Source: Streptomyces sp. A2-16
GTDB taxonomy: Bacteria; Actinomycetota; Actinomycetes; Streptomycetales; Streptomycetaceae
Length of the DNA: 64,000 nt
Assembly (NCBI RefSeq): GCF_018128905.1
Contig: NZ_CP063808.1
Location: 5,332,001-5,396,000 of the forward strand
Direction of reading: 5' to 3'
Part shown: piece by piece, positions 20,025 through 27,782 of the stretch
Position numbering within the stretch: the first letter of the stretch is position 1
Layout: each line of letters opens with the position of its first letter
The notes under the pieces: model-generated
Told to the model about the DNA's origin: nothing
Databases searched by the model: none
Seen by the model: the letters and a program-made list of their open reading frames with translations, nothing else
Program-made: the position numbers and the translations under genes

Positions 20025-21203
20025 TCAGCTGCCGAGGACCTCCGGAGCACCGGACTCCGCCCGCCCCGTGACGGAGCGCCGGACTCGTGTGCGGGCGGCG
20101 CGGGCCGACCTGCGCTGTCGCCGCTCCCCGCGGGTCTCCGCGATCAGCAGGTCGGTGCAGGCCAGCAGGTCCTCCTCCCGCGCCCTGCGGCGCATGCGCT
20201 CGGCGGCGCTGCCCGCCGCCAGGGCCGCCTCGGTGAGATCCGCGACCGTCTGCCAGTCACCGTGGGTCTCCAGCGCGGGACGCAGCCGGGCGAGCAGTCC
20301 GCGTACGACGTCTGCTGCGGGCGCCTCCCGATGGGTCCGGGGATCCACCAGCGAACCCTCCAGGCCGGACCGGGCGGCCCGCCAGGAGGCGCCGCGCAGC
20401 CATTCGTGACGGCCGTCGCAGCTCGCGGCACCGGCAGCGCGGAGTTCGAGGGCCTCGGTCACCAGGGCCCGGAACAGGCCGGCGACGAGCACGACGGTCT
20501 CCACTCGCGGGCAGGCGTCGCAGATACGCAGTTCCAGTGTCCGCAGATGTGCCGAGGGACGCACGTCGTAATAGATCATCCCCGTGTCGCTGATGACCCC
20601 GGCCCGGACGAGGTCGTCCACCGCGGCGTCGTACTCGGCCGCGCTCCCGAAGCAGCCGACGGGCCCCGCGGTCGGCCAGCGCTGCCAGAGCAGCGTGCGC
20701 CAGCTGGCATAGCCGGTGTCGGCACCCTGCCAGAACGGCGAGCTGGCGGACAGGGCCAGCAGCGCGGGCAGCCAGGGAGAGACCGCGCACATGACCCCCA
20801 CGGCCGTGTCGCGGTCCGGTACGTCCACGTGGACCTGGGCCCCGCAGATGAGCTGCTCGTCGGCCACCTGGCGGTACTCCTCGACCATGTGCCGATAGCG
20901 GGCGCCCGCGGTGGGGTGTCCGGAGGCGGCCGGGGCGAGGGGTGCCGTGCCCGCGGCCACCACCGCGAGGCCCAGCGAGGAGGCGGCCGCGTCGAGCCGC
21001 CGTCTGGTTCTCGAGAGGTCGGCGTACAGACCGCCCAGGCCGGCGTGCACCCCGCTGTTGGACTCCACGGTGGACTGGTGCAGCTCCGTGGTGAAAGTGC
21101 GCCGGGGAAGCCGGCGCAGGACCGCGTCGGCTCGCGGCATGAGCAGCCCGCTCTCCACTTCCAGGATGTGGAACTCCTCCTCGACACCGATGCGCATGGC
21201 CAC
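20025..21203 (-). CDS. GCS2/YbdK-family carboxylate-amine ligase
   Basis: 392 residues with the family opening RIGVEEEFHILE and later ELHQSTVESNSG and GAQVHVDVPD motifs of the glutamate-cysteine ligase 2 / YbdK group, which joins a carboxylate to an amine using ATP. GTG 21203 is preferred because GAGGAG lies 5 nt upstream; ATG 21197 is next. It heads the leftward cassette with the NAGGN-type amidotransferase, 172 bp upstream of it. The C-terminal third (RRARE... QRRSARAART) is basic and longer than in E. coli YbdK. The natural substrate is unknown; it could make a glutamyl dipeptide for amidation. Confidence 0.82.
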   Translation of the reverse strand: MAMRIGVEEEFHILEVESGLLMPRADAVLRRLPRRTFTTELHQSTVESNSGVHAGLGGLYADLSRTRRRLDAAASSLGLAVVAAGTAPLAPAASGHPTAGARYRHMVEEYRQVADEQLICGAQVHVDVPDRDTAVGVMCAVSPWLPALLALSASSPFWQGADTGYASWRTLLWQRWPTAGPVGCFGSAAEYDAAVDDLVRAGVISDTGMIYYDVRPSAHLRTLELRICDACPRVETVVLVAGLFRALVTEALELRAAGAASCDGRHEWLRGASWRAARSGLEGSLVDPRTHREAPAADVVRGLLARLRPALETHGDWQTVADLTEAALAAGSAAERMRRRAREEDLLACTDLLIAETRGERRQRRSARAARTRVRRSVTGRAESGAPEVLGS

Positions 21204-21334
21204 GTCCGCTCCTCGATGTGTCGCCGAAAGCCCTGCCTGACTCAAGGGTGTCCCCCAAGTGCCCAGGAGATCGACAAATAAGCGTGGCTATGTGCACGTT
21301 TGGAATAGAAGCAACTCATATGAGCGCCGCTCGG

Positions 21335-21347
21335 CCGACTGAGTCGG
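21335..21347. promoter_or_regulatory. 13-bp palindrome CCGACTGAGTCGG
   Basis: Perfect 6-bp arms around a central G, in the 187-bp gap between the ligase start (21203) and the end of the small membrane protein gene (21392). It could be an operator for the ligase cassette. Confidence 0.35.
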
Positions 21348-21391
21348 ACCGTGGCCACCGAGGCCGGCAGGACGTCCTACGGCAAAGGTGG

Positions 21392-21685
21392 TCAGGGCTT
21401 GGACAGCGCGTGGCGCCCGGCCCGGTGGGACAGCGCGACATGGCGTGCGGGCCGGGCCGAACCGGTGGGCTCGACGCGCCGCAGCCACCGGCAGGTCATG
21501 GCCAGCAGGCCCGTGAAGACGGCCAGGAGGAGCACGGAGATCCACATGGGCCGACTGCCGGGGGCATCCCACATCGTCCAGACCGACGTCGCCGTCCACA
21601 GGGCGACTCCGGCCGCGTAGAAGGACCGTATGCGGCGCAGTTGCCTCGCGGCCCGCGCCGCCGTGGGGTCGTCAGTGTGAGTCAT
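21392..21685 (-). CDS. small two-pass membrane protein
   Basis: 97 residues with two hydrophobic segments (about residues 24-42, FYAAGVALWTATSVWTMW, and 50-68, WISVLLLAVFTGLLAMTCRW) and basic flanks. ATG 21685 was chosen (MTHTDDPTAARAARQL); an upstream extension of the frame is Cys-rich and unlikely to be coding. No domain is recognised. It is the nearest gene upstream of the ligase on the same strand, but 188 bp separate them. Confidence 0.65.
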   Translation of the reverse strand: MTHTDDPTAARAARQLRRIRSFYAAGVALWTATSVWTMWDAPGSRPMWISVLLLAVFTGLLAMTCRWLRRVEPTGSARPARHVALSHRAGRHALSKP

Positions 21686-21851
21686 GCCGAGCCGTGTACC
21701 CCGATCAAGGCGGTCCACCGGGCCGAACGGCACGCGGTGACGGGCCCGTTCAGGATCGAGTTCGGGCAGCGCGGACCGACACCGGGCGACGGCCCACCAT
21801 CGGATGCCCCGCTCGGGTCCGGCACAAGGGCAGAACAAGACAGGTGCACTG

Positions 21852-21866
21852 CGTAGTATCACTACG
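21852..21866. promoter_or_regulatory. operator-like palindrome CGTAGT-N3-ACTACG
   Basis: Perfect 6-bp arms with a 3-bp spacer, 86 bp upstream of the winged-helix gene at 21952. A dyad of this length suits a dimeric regulator, possibly the product of that gene. Confidence 0.4.
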
Positions 21867-21951
21867 ACATAGGCGTGCGGCAGAAGCTGTCCCCGCACAT
21901 CCGGAAGCAGGCGACACAGCACGCCCATGCCCCAGGAAGAGGTGCGAGCCC

Positions 21952-22614
21952 ATGTCCGAATCCGCTCCCGGCGCCACCGAGTTGACCTCGCAGTACAGCA
22001 CCCAGGTGGCCGGTGACCTCGAGCGCAACCTCAAGGAACAAGAGCGCCTCAGCGGGGAAATCGAGGCACTCCAGGACCAGTTGGCCGCCCTGCGGCACGA
22101 TCACACCGTCCTGCAGGGCATTCAGCAGGTGCTGGGCACCCCGTCGACGGCCGTCTCCCCCGCCGCACCGGCCGACACCGCGGTGCCCGCACCCCGTAAG
22201 CGGGCGGCCGCTCCGGACGGGCGGCCGGGCGGCCGGAAATCCGCCGCACCGGCCGGAAAGCAGACCGCGAGGAAGACGGCCTCCAAGACGGCCTCCAAGG
22301 CGACTTCCAAGGCGACTTCCAAAGCGGCCGCCAAGGAGTCGCCCACTCGGTCGGGACCCACCCTCGTCGAGCTCGTCCGAGAGCATCTGGGCGAGCAGAA
22401 GGAGCCCCGCTCGGCGGCCGAGATCTCCACCGTGCTCGGCCGGCAGCACCCCGACCGCACGATCAAGACCACGGTCGTCCGCACCACACTCGAGGGACTC
22501 GTGGCCAGGAACCAGGCCCAGCGGGTCAAGCAGGGGAATTCGGTGTTCTACACCTCACCCGACGCCGGCGAACCCGCCGCGCGCCCCGAGGACGGCCCGC
22601 AGCAGTCGGATTGA
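21952..22614 (+). CDS. winged-helix protein with coiled-coil and Lys/Ala-rich linker
   Basis: 220 residues in three parts: an N-terminal coiled coil (about residues 15-60, DLERNLKEQERLSGEIEAL), a Lys/Ala/Ser/Thr-rich disordered linker with ASKA/TSKA repeats (about 75-135), and a C-terminal winged helix (TLVELVREHLGEQKEPRSAA to NSVFYTS). The linker resembles H1-like DNA-binding tails of actinobacterial nucleoid proteins. The start ATG follows AAGAGG. It is probably a DNA-binding regulatory protein; its target is unknown. Confidence 0.72.
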   Translation: MSESAPGATELTSQYSTQVAGDLERNLKEQERLSGEIEALQDQLAALRHDHTVLQGIQQVLGTPSTAVSPAAPADTAVPAPRKRAAAPDGRPGGRKSAAPAGKQTARKTASKTASKATSKATSKAAAKESPTRSGPTLVELVREHLGEQKEPRSAAEISTVLGRQHPDRTIKTTVVRTTLEGLVARNQAQRVKQGNSVFYTSPDAGEPAARPEDGPQQSD

Positions 22615-22622
22615 CGAACTCC

Positions 22623-22657
22623 CCCTCGCGGCCCGGTCAGCCGGCCCGCCGCGAGGG
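22623..22657. terminator. hairpin between convergent genes
   Basis: Arms CCCTCGCGGC (22623-22632) and GCCGCGAGGG (22648-22657) pair perfectly over 10 bp. It lies at the meeting point of the winged-helix gene and the PAP2 gene and overlaps the latter's last codons. Confidence 0.65.
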
Positions 22658-23242
22658 ACGCAGTCCGCCTCCGTGCCATCCGGCGGCCGCGAGGACCGCG
22701 GCCGCCGCGCCGGTGCCCAGGACGGCACCGGCGACCACGTCGCCCGGGTAGTGGACCCCGGTGTGGATCCGTGAGTAGCCCACCGCGCAGGCCAGCAGGC
22801 CCAGCGGCACCGTGGCGACGGGAAGCGCGGGCCCGACCGCCGCCGCGAAGGCGACCGCGGACGCGGTGTGCCCGGAGGGGAAGGACGCGGACTCCGGCAT
22901 CGGCACGTGCCGCCCCGGAAACGGCGAGTCCTCGGCCCGATGCGGACGCGGCCGGCGTACCAGGCGCTTGCCGAGCATGTTCGCGCTCGCCGAGGCGACC
23001 CCGATGGCCGCGACTCCGAGGGCGGCGGCGCGCCGGGGCCGCCCGGGGCACAGGGCGAGCAGTCCGGCGATCGTGAACGAGATCTTGGAGTGGTCCGCCG
23101 CGGCCGACAGCCGCCGCAGGGCGTGGTCCAGGGCCGGTGTCTTCGTGACCGTGACGGCCTCGTACAGCGCCTGGTCGAGGGCGGCGAGATCCCTCAACAG
23201 CTCTCGGGCGGTTCCCTGTTCGCGCTGCGGTCGGTCAAGCAT
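22637..23242 (-). CDS. PAP2-family phosphatase (phosphatidic acid/undecaprenyl-PP phosphatase-like)
   Basis: 201 residues with the three PAP2 motifs: KRLVRRPRPHR, PSGHTASA and SRIHTGVHYPGDVVAG, plus hydrophobic helices. Such membrane enzymes remove phosphate from lipid phosphates. ATG 23242 overlaps the stop of the upstream lipid kinase by 8 nt, so the two are translationally coupled. The pairing of a lipid kinase with a lipid-phosphate phosphatase suggests control of a phosphatidic-acid pool. Confidence 0.85.
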   Translation of the reverse strand: MLDRPQREQGTARELLRDLAALDQALYEAVTVTKTPALDHALRRLSAAADHSKISFTIAGLLALCPGRPRRAAALGVAAIGVASASANMLGKRLVRRPRPHRAEDSPFPGRHVPMPESASFPSGHTASAVAFAAAVGPALPVATVPLGLLACAVGYSRIHTGVHYPGDVVAGAVLGTGAAAAVLAAAGWHGGGLRPSRRAG

Positions 23243-24584
23243 CGCTCTGCTCCTGGTTCTTGACGGCCGGATGGGGTGTCCGTTCGAGGGCGAGGCGCAC
23301 GACGCGGCGCCAGTCGACGGACGGGGCAGTGTACGGCGCACCGGGACGGTTTCTCGGTACCCGCACCCGCAGGGCTCCGGGTCGTACGGTGCACACGACC
23401 GGCTGGGGCAACAGCAGCGCCTCGCCGTCCACGGCCACCGGGATCTGGTCCACGTCGGCCTCGACGGTCACCCGGCGAGAGGCGTACGTGGTGACCCCGC
23501 CGGCGCGTTCGCCCCGCAGCGCGAGTTCGGCGGCCTGTGCCGCGCCCTCGATCCGCAGCCCGATCACACCGAGCCGGCCCCCGTCGAGGCGTGGTCTGCG
23601 TCCGACGCCGATGGGGCCGGCCTGTGCGTAGGGGTTGTTGCTCACCAGCAGCGCGTGCGGGGCCTCGAGCCGCTCGCCGTCCGCCGTGGCGGTCAGCTGT
23701 GCTCCGGCGCTTCCGACCAGCAGGTCCGGCAGCAGGTCCAGGGTGGTGGACGCCTTCGCCTCACGGTATTCAGGGCTCTGCACGATCTCCGCGTACGTCC
23801 CGAACGAGACCGTGTTGACGAAGGGCCGGCCCGCCACGTCTCCCAGATCGACACGGATCTCCACACCGTGCGTCAGCGCGTCGAGACCGCTCGCCGGATC
23901 GTCGCGGTCCAGGCCCAGATCCATCGCGAAGTGGTTGCGGGTCCCGGCGGCGAGGACCATGAACGGCACATCGTGTTCCGCGGCCACCCCCGCCACCAGG
24001 GCCTGCGTGCCGTCACCGCCCGCCACGCCGAGCAGGTCCGCGCCCTCGGCGACGGCCTTGCGGGCCAGGACGGCGGGATCAGGGCTGCTGTCCACGTCGA
24101 GCAGGACGACCCGGGCGCCCAGCGCCTCGGCCCGCTCCACCAGTGCGTACTCGCCGACCTTGCCGCCACCCGACAGCGGGTTCATGATCAGCACCGGTCG
24201 GCGGGGCGGCGGGACCGGACGCGAGCGCACGCCTCGCGGGGTGCGCAGCCGACGCAGCGCGCTTCTGGCGCAGGCCAGTGCCGCCACCCACAGGCCCAGC
24301 GCCGCCACCGCGAACGGCCACACACCCGACACCACGTACAGGACCAGGACGCCGACGGGCGCGGCCACGGCCAGGAGGGCACCGCACAGCCGCGCCACAC
24401 CCCGGTGGGCCAGCGCCCACCACATGCCCGCGCCGGCCAGGCCGAGACCCACCAGCCCTAGCAGCGGCGGCAGCCACTGGCCCGCGGCCACGACCGCCGC
24501 GACCACGCCCGCCAGGCAGAGCAGCGCCAGCCGGGCCGGCGTCCGCGCCGCGGTGCCGAAGCCGTTCGGCTCCACGTCGTTCAT
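23235..24584 (-). CDS. diacylglycerol kinase-family lipid kinase
   Basis: 449 residues. The N-terminal third (about 1-135) has several hydrophobic segments, so the enzyme is membrane-bound, and the kinase domain follows: MNPLSGGGKVGE and GVAGGDGTQALVAG are the nucleotide-binding motifs of the DAGK/YegS family. A later AGTRNHFAMDLGLDRDDP stretch also matches. Start ATG 24584 has GAGGCG upstream. Coupled to the PAP2 phosphatase gene. The N-terminal membrane part is an extension compared with the 300-residue soluble YegS form. Confidence 0.85.
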   Translation of the reverse strand: MNDVEPNGFGTAARTPARLALLCLAGVVAAVVAAGQWLPPLLGLVGLGLAGAGMWWALAHRGVARLCGALLAVAAPVGVLVLYVVSGVWPFAVAALGLWVAALACARSALRRLRTPRGVRSRPVPPPRRPVLIMNPLSGGGKVGEYALVERAEALGARVVLLDVDSSPDPAVLARKAVAEGADLLGVAGGDGTQALVAGVAAEHDVPFMVLAAGTRNHFAMDLGLDRDDPASGLDALTHGVEIRVDLGDVAGRPFVNTVSFGTYAEIVQSPEYREAKASTTLDLLPDLLVGSAGAQLTATADGERLEAPHALLVSNNPYAQAGPIGVGRRPRLDGGRLGVIGLRIEGAAQAAELALRGERAGGVTTYASRRVTVEADVDQIPVAVDGEALLLPQPVVCTVRPGALRVRVPRNRPGAPYTAPSVDWRRVVRLALERTPHPAVKNQEQSDA

Positions 24585-24669
24585 CGTCGGGGTCGCCTCT
24601 CACCGATCGGTGGCCCCACGATCTCATGCAGCCGCTCCCGCTGCCGGTGCCACTCCGGCCCGCCGTGGT

Positions 24670-26328
24670 TCAACGGGTCACGACGTGCCGCTGGTCCGGC
24701 ACGCAGTGGGTCATGGTCAGTCCCTCGACGTCGCGCGGCGGGTTCTTGCCGAGGTCCGACAACCGTCGACGGTCCTCTTCGGTGAGGTCCTGGCCGACCA
24801 GCGGCTCCAGTGCGGCCACGTCCTCCGGGCCGATGCCGAGACCTTCGCCGACCCGCAGGCCGAGGTCGTTCTCGACCAGCAGGAAGTGCCACACCATGCG
24901 TTCCTGCACGGGGCGGTCGCACTGGGCGAGCAGACCGGTGAGGTTCTTCACCAGGTCGTCGCGCTCCCACTCCTCCAGCAGCAGATACCGCTGCCCCGCC
25001 TGCAGGTAGTCGTTGGTGCGGGGGATGCGCTTGCGCGTGAGCCGGCCGTGGATCTCCGGGCCCTGCTCGTCGTGCGTCGGGTGCTGCGCCTCGCGCAGAC
25101 CGCCGGTGATGGACGGCTCGTAGTTGACGATCGGGTTCTCGCCCCCGCCGTCCACGTGGTAAGCCATCTGGCCGTCGCGCTGGTTGGTCCGCACCTCGGC
25201 GTTCTTGGCCTGGTTGACGGGGAGTTGGAGGTAGTTCGGGCCGACCCGGTGGCGCTGGGTGTCGCTGTAGGAGAAGGTCCGGCCCACCAGCATCTTGTCG
25301 TCGGAGAAGTCCAGTCCGTCGACGAGGACACCGGTGCCGAAGGAGATCTGCTCGTTCTCGGCGAAGAAGTTCTGCGGCATCCGGTCCAGCACCATCCGGC
25401 CCACCGGCTTCGGCGGGAACTCCTGCTCCGGCCAGGTCTTGGTGTCGTCCAGCGGGTCGAAGTCCAGCTCGGGGTGGTCGTGGTCGTCCATCATCTGGAC
25501 CAGGAGTTCCCACTCGGGGTGGTCCCCGCGGGCGACCGCCTCGTACAGGTCCTTGGTGGCGTGGCCGAGCGAGTCGGCCTGCACGTTGGCGGCGTCCTCC
25601 TCGGTCATCGAGCGGACGCCCGCCTTGGGCATCCAGTGGTACTTGACGAGCTTGGTCCCGCCGTCGGCGTCGACCCACTTGTAGGTGTTGACGCCGAAGC
25701 CCTGCATGTGGCGGTAGTCCGCGGGGATCCCACGCGGGCTGAACAGGTTGACCAGCATGTGCATCGACTCCGGTGTCTGCGACATGAAGTCGAAGATGCG
25801 GCGGGGCTGCTGCTCGAAGGTGACCGGGTCGGGTTTGAGGGCGTGGATGACGTCCGGGAACTTGATCGCGTCCCGGATGAAGAAGACGCCCAGGTTGTTC
25901 CCGACCAGGTCCCAGTTGCCGTCCTCGGTGTAGAACTTCACGGCGAAGCCGCGGGGGTCGCGGGCGGCCTCGGAGGAGTCGCGCCCGCCGATGACGGTGG
26001 AGAAGCGGACGGCCAGGTCGGTGCGCTTGCCGCGCTCCTGGAACAGCTTCGCCCGGGTGTACCGGCTGATCGGTTCGTCGCCCCAGGTGCCGTAGGACTC
26101 GAAGTACCCGTAGGCGGTCACCCCGCGAGCGTGCACGACACGCTCGGGGATGCGTTCCCGGTCGAAGTGGCTGATCTTCTCCAGGAACTGGTAGTTCTCC
26201 AGCGTGGCGGGCCCGCGGGCGCCGACCGTGCGCTGGTTCTGGTTGTCGTGGACCGGGTGGCCCTGGCGGTTGGTGAGCACCTTCCGGTCGTCCGCCGGAG
26301 CGGGACCGGTACCGGACACGTCCGTCAT
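24670..26328 (-). CDS. heme catalase
   Basis: 552 residues with the monofunctional heme catalase core: distal His66 in RVVHARG, the distal Asn in GNNLGVFFIRD, and the proximal heme-ligand Tyr in RTFSYSDTQRHRVGPNY. It converts hydrogen peroxide to water and oxygen. The first about 20 residues and the last 60 lie outside the core. ATG 26328 is supported by GAGGAG upstream and is the first Met before the conserved region. A promoter resembling the SigB consensus sits about 93 bp upstream. I cannot tell which Streptomyces catalase paralogue it is. Confidence 0.92.
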   Translation of the reverse strand: MTDVSGTGPAPADDRKVLTNRQGHPVHDNQNQRTVGARGPATLENYQFLEKISHFDRERIPERVVHARGVTAYGYFESYGTWGDEPISRYTRAKLFQERGKRTDLAVRFSTVIGGRDSSEAARDPRGFAVKFYTEDGNWDLVGNNLGVFFIRDAIKFPDVIHALKPDPVTFEQQPRRIFDFMSQTPESMHMLVNLFSPRGIPADYRHMQGFGVNTYKWVDADGGTKLVKYHWMPKAGVRSMTEEDAANVQADSLGHATKDLYEAVARGDHPEWELLVQMMDDHDHPELDFDPLDDTKTWPEQEFPPKPVGRMVLDRMPQNFFAENEQISFGTGVLVDGLDFSDDKMLVGRTFSYSDTQRHRVGPNYLQLPVNQAKNAEVRTNQRDGQMAYHVDGGGENPIVNYEPSITGGLREAQHPTHDEQGPEIHGRLTRKRIPRTNDYLQAGQRYLLLEEWERDDLVKNLTGLLAQCDRPVQERMVWHFLLVENDLGLRVGEGLGIGPEDVAALEPLVGQDLTEEDRRRLSDLGKNPPRDVEGLTMTHCVPDQRHVVTR

Positions 26329-26420
26329 GATCAGGGGCTCCTCAGGTTCTCGGGTTCCCGGCGGGTGGCAGCTCCTGGTACGGCGGGCGGCCTCCGGCCG
26401 GTGTTCGGCGGACCACCCGG

Positions 26421-26444
26421 GTACCCGATCGGCTCGTGCCACTC
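26421..26444 (-). promoter_or_regulatory. SigB-type promoter for the catalase gene
   Basis: On the minus strand GAGT, 14 nt, then GGGTAC fits the Streptomyces SigB consensus GNNT-N14-16-GGGTAC/T. It ends about 93 bp before the catalase start and overlaps the stop codon of the DUF5133 gene. Confidence 0.6.
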
Positions 26445-26673
26445 ACGCGCCCGCCACCAGTGCGTCGTCCTCGGGGCGAGTGCCGGACAGCTGACGGCGT
26501 GCCGCGGCCAGCGCGGACTCGATGTCCCGGGTGCCCGTGGCGATGCACAGGGTGTACGACACGTCCTCGAGACGCTGACGTGCTCCGACGCTGCCCTCCT
26601 CCGCGTGCAGCACGTGCAGCGCCTCGTAGCGCTCGATCAGGTCGGTGAGAAGTGCGGGGTGGGCCATGAGCAT
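26443..26673 (-). CDS. DUF5133-like small protein
   Basis: 76 residues, highly similar in plan to the small Streptomyces DUF5133 family as I remember it (opening MLMAHPALLTDLIERYEAL, then GARQRLEDVSYTLCIATGTR). Predicted to be helical and cytoplasmic. ATG 26673 is preceded by GGAGGAGCGAAC; the upstream in-frame extension is not supported. Function is unknown; family members often accompany stress or two-component regulators. The catalase promoter lies inside its 3' end. Confidence 0.68.
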   Translation of the reverse strand: MLMAHPALLTDLIERYEALHVLHAEEGSVGARQRLEDVSYTLCIATGTRDIESALAAARRQLSGTRPEDDALVAGA

Positions 26674-26942
26674 GATTGTTCGCTCCTCCGTCTGCGCAGT
26701 GGGAGTGCGGGCGGTCGCGTCCGCCGCGTCACTCGGACTGTCGCGGGAGAGGCCTCGGCGGCACGCACCAAGGAGAGCCGCATTCGGCCGCTTCCGCGGT
26801 GGGCCTGTGATCCCAAGCACCTGCCGCCCGTCTGCCCTGGCCGCACCGGACCAAACCCGGAGCCGCACGAAGGCGCCGATGCCTCTGACCGGCGAGGAGG
26901 GTCGCCGGCGTTCCGGGTTCTCCCGGCGCGCTGCCGCCCGTG
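26674..26942. other. intergenic region without a recognised gene
   Basis: About 270 bp between the DUF5133 gene and the lipoprotein gene, both leftward. It should hold the DUF5133 promoter. No convincing promoter or hairpin was found. Confidence 0.35.
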
Positions 26943-27713
26943 TCAGTCCCGGCGGGCGTCGACGTCACCGTTGACCGTGGTCAGGGTCATCGTGTGGTCC
27001 TTGTCCGCGTCGCGCGCGGGGACGGCCACCGTGGTGCGGCCGTTGTCCGTGGACGCGGTGACCCGGTACGCCGGGCTGTCGTGGGGCACGGTGACGTCCA
27101 CGGAGCCGTTGACGGTCGCGGCGCCGACGCCCGACGGCACCGCGGCACATCGGACGACCACGTCGCCGTTGGTGGTCTGCGCGTGCACCCGGCCCGCCGT
27201 CACGCCCGTCGCGCGCACCGAGCCGTTGCGGGTGGCCAGCCGCAGGTCGGCGTCGTCGCGTCCGGAACGGGTCACCGTCACGTCCCCGTTGACGGTCGTC
27301 AGGTCCAGGGCGGCGGCGACGCCCGCCGCGTCGACGCCCGCGTTGCGGGCGGTCACCGTGACGCTCACGCCGTCGGGGATCTCCACGTACGGCATACGGG
27401 GACAGTTCCCGCCGCCGTCGGTCCGTTCGGCGCACGACACGTCGAGCGTCCACACCTTGCCGTGGCGGGACCAGTGCTCGTCGACGCGGTCGTCCACGGT
27501 GACGTGGTCACCGTCGGCCGGGCGCAGACGCAGGCCGTTGTCGGTGGCGATCACCACGTGGTCACCCGGGTCACCGGGGTCCGTCGGGCGGAGTGTTCCC
27601 GTCCGCGGGCCGTCGGTTCCCTCGTCGTGACCGCCGCCGCACGCACCGGCGAGGGGCAGCAGGGCCAGCACCATCATCAGGCGCGTAAGGCGCCTTGTCG
27701 GCATCGCCTTCAT
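26943..27713 (-). CDS. DUF4097-like beta-strand lipoprotein
   Basis: 256 residues. Lipobox LAGAC with its lipid-modified Cys near residue 25 follows a basic and hydrophobic signal, so it should be a membrane-anchored lipoprotein. The rest is a repeated beta-strand pattern with LTTVNGDVTV, TNGDVVV, VNGSVDV and TTVNGDVDA, typical of DUF4097/DUF2807-type beta-solenoids. ATG 27713 is used, with ATG 27704 as an alternative. No ligand or role can be read from the sequence; relatives are thought to sense or scaffold at the envelope. Confidence 0.75.
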   Translation of the reverse strand: MKAMPTRRLTRLMMVLALLPLAGACGGGHDEGTDGPRTGTLRPTDPGDPGDHVVIATDNGLRLRPADGDHVTVDDRVDEHWSRHGKVWTLDVSCAERTDGGGNCPRMPYVEIPDGVSVTVTARNAGVDAAGVAAALDLTTVNGDVTVTRSGRDDADLRLATRNGSVRATGVTAGRVHAQTTNGDVVVRCAAVPSGVGAATVNGSVDVTVPHDSPAYRVTASTDNGRTTVAVPARDADKDHTMTLTTVNGDVDARRD

Positions 27714-27782
27714 ACCCCGTCGGATGCCCTGGTTCGCCGTGGCCATGGCAGCGGCGAACGACAGGGCACGGACGGGCAGGAC

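Noticed and set aside
18068..20050. Lasso peptide cluster based on the asparagine-synthase-like protein and the small ORF
   Set aside because: No B-type protease/RRE proteins or precursor features; the protein starts with the glutaminase Cys and fits an amidotransferase.
21688..21700. GGGTAC on the minus strand near the small membrane protein start
   Set aside because: No matching -35, and it lies only 10 nt before the start codon.
23635..27630. Long plus-strand open frame across the lipid kinase, catalase and lipoprotein genes
   Set aside because: Antisense to several clearly coding genes with family motifs; low-complexity Arg/Ser/Ala-rich composition.
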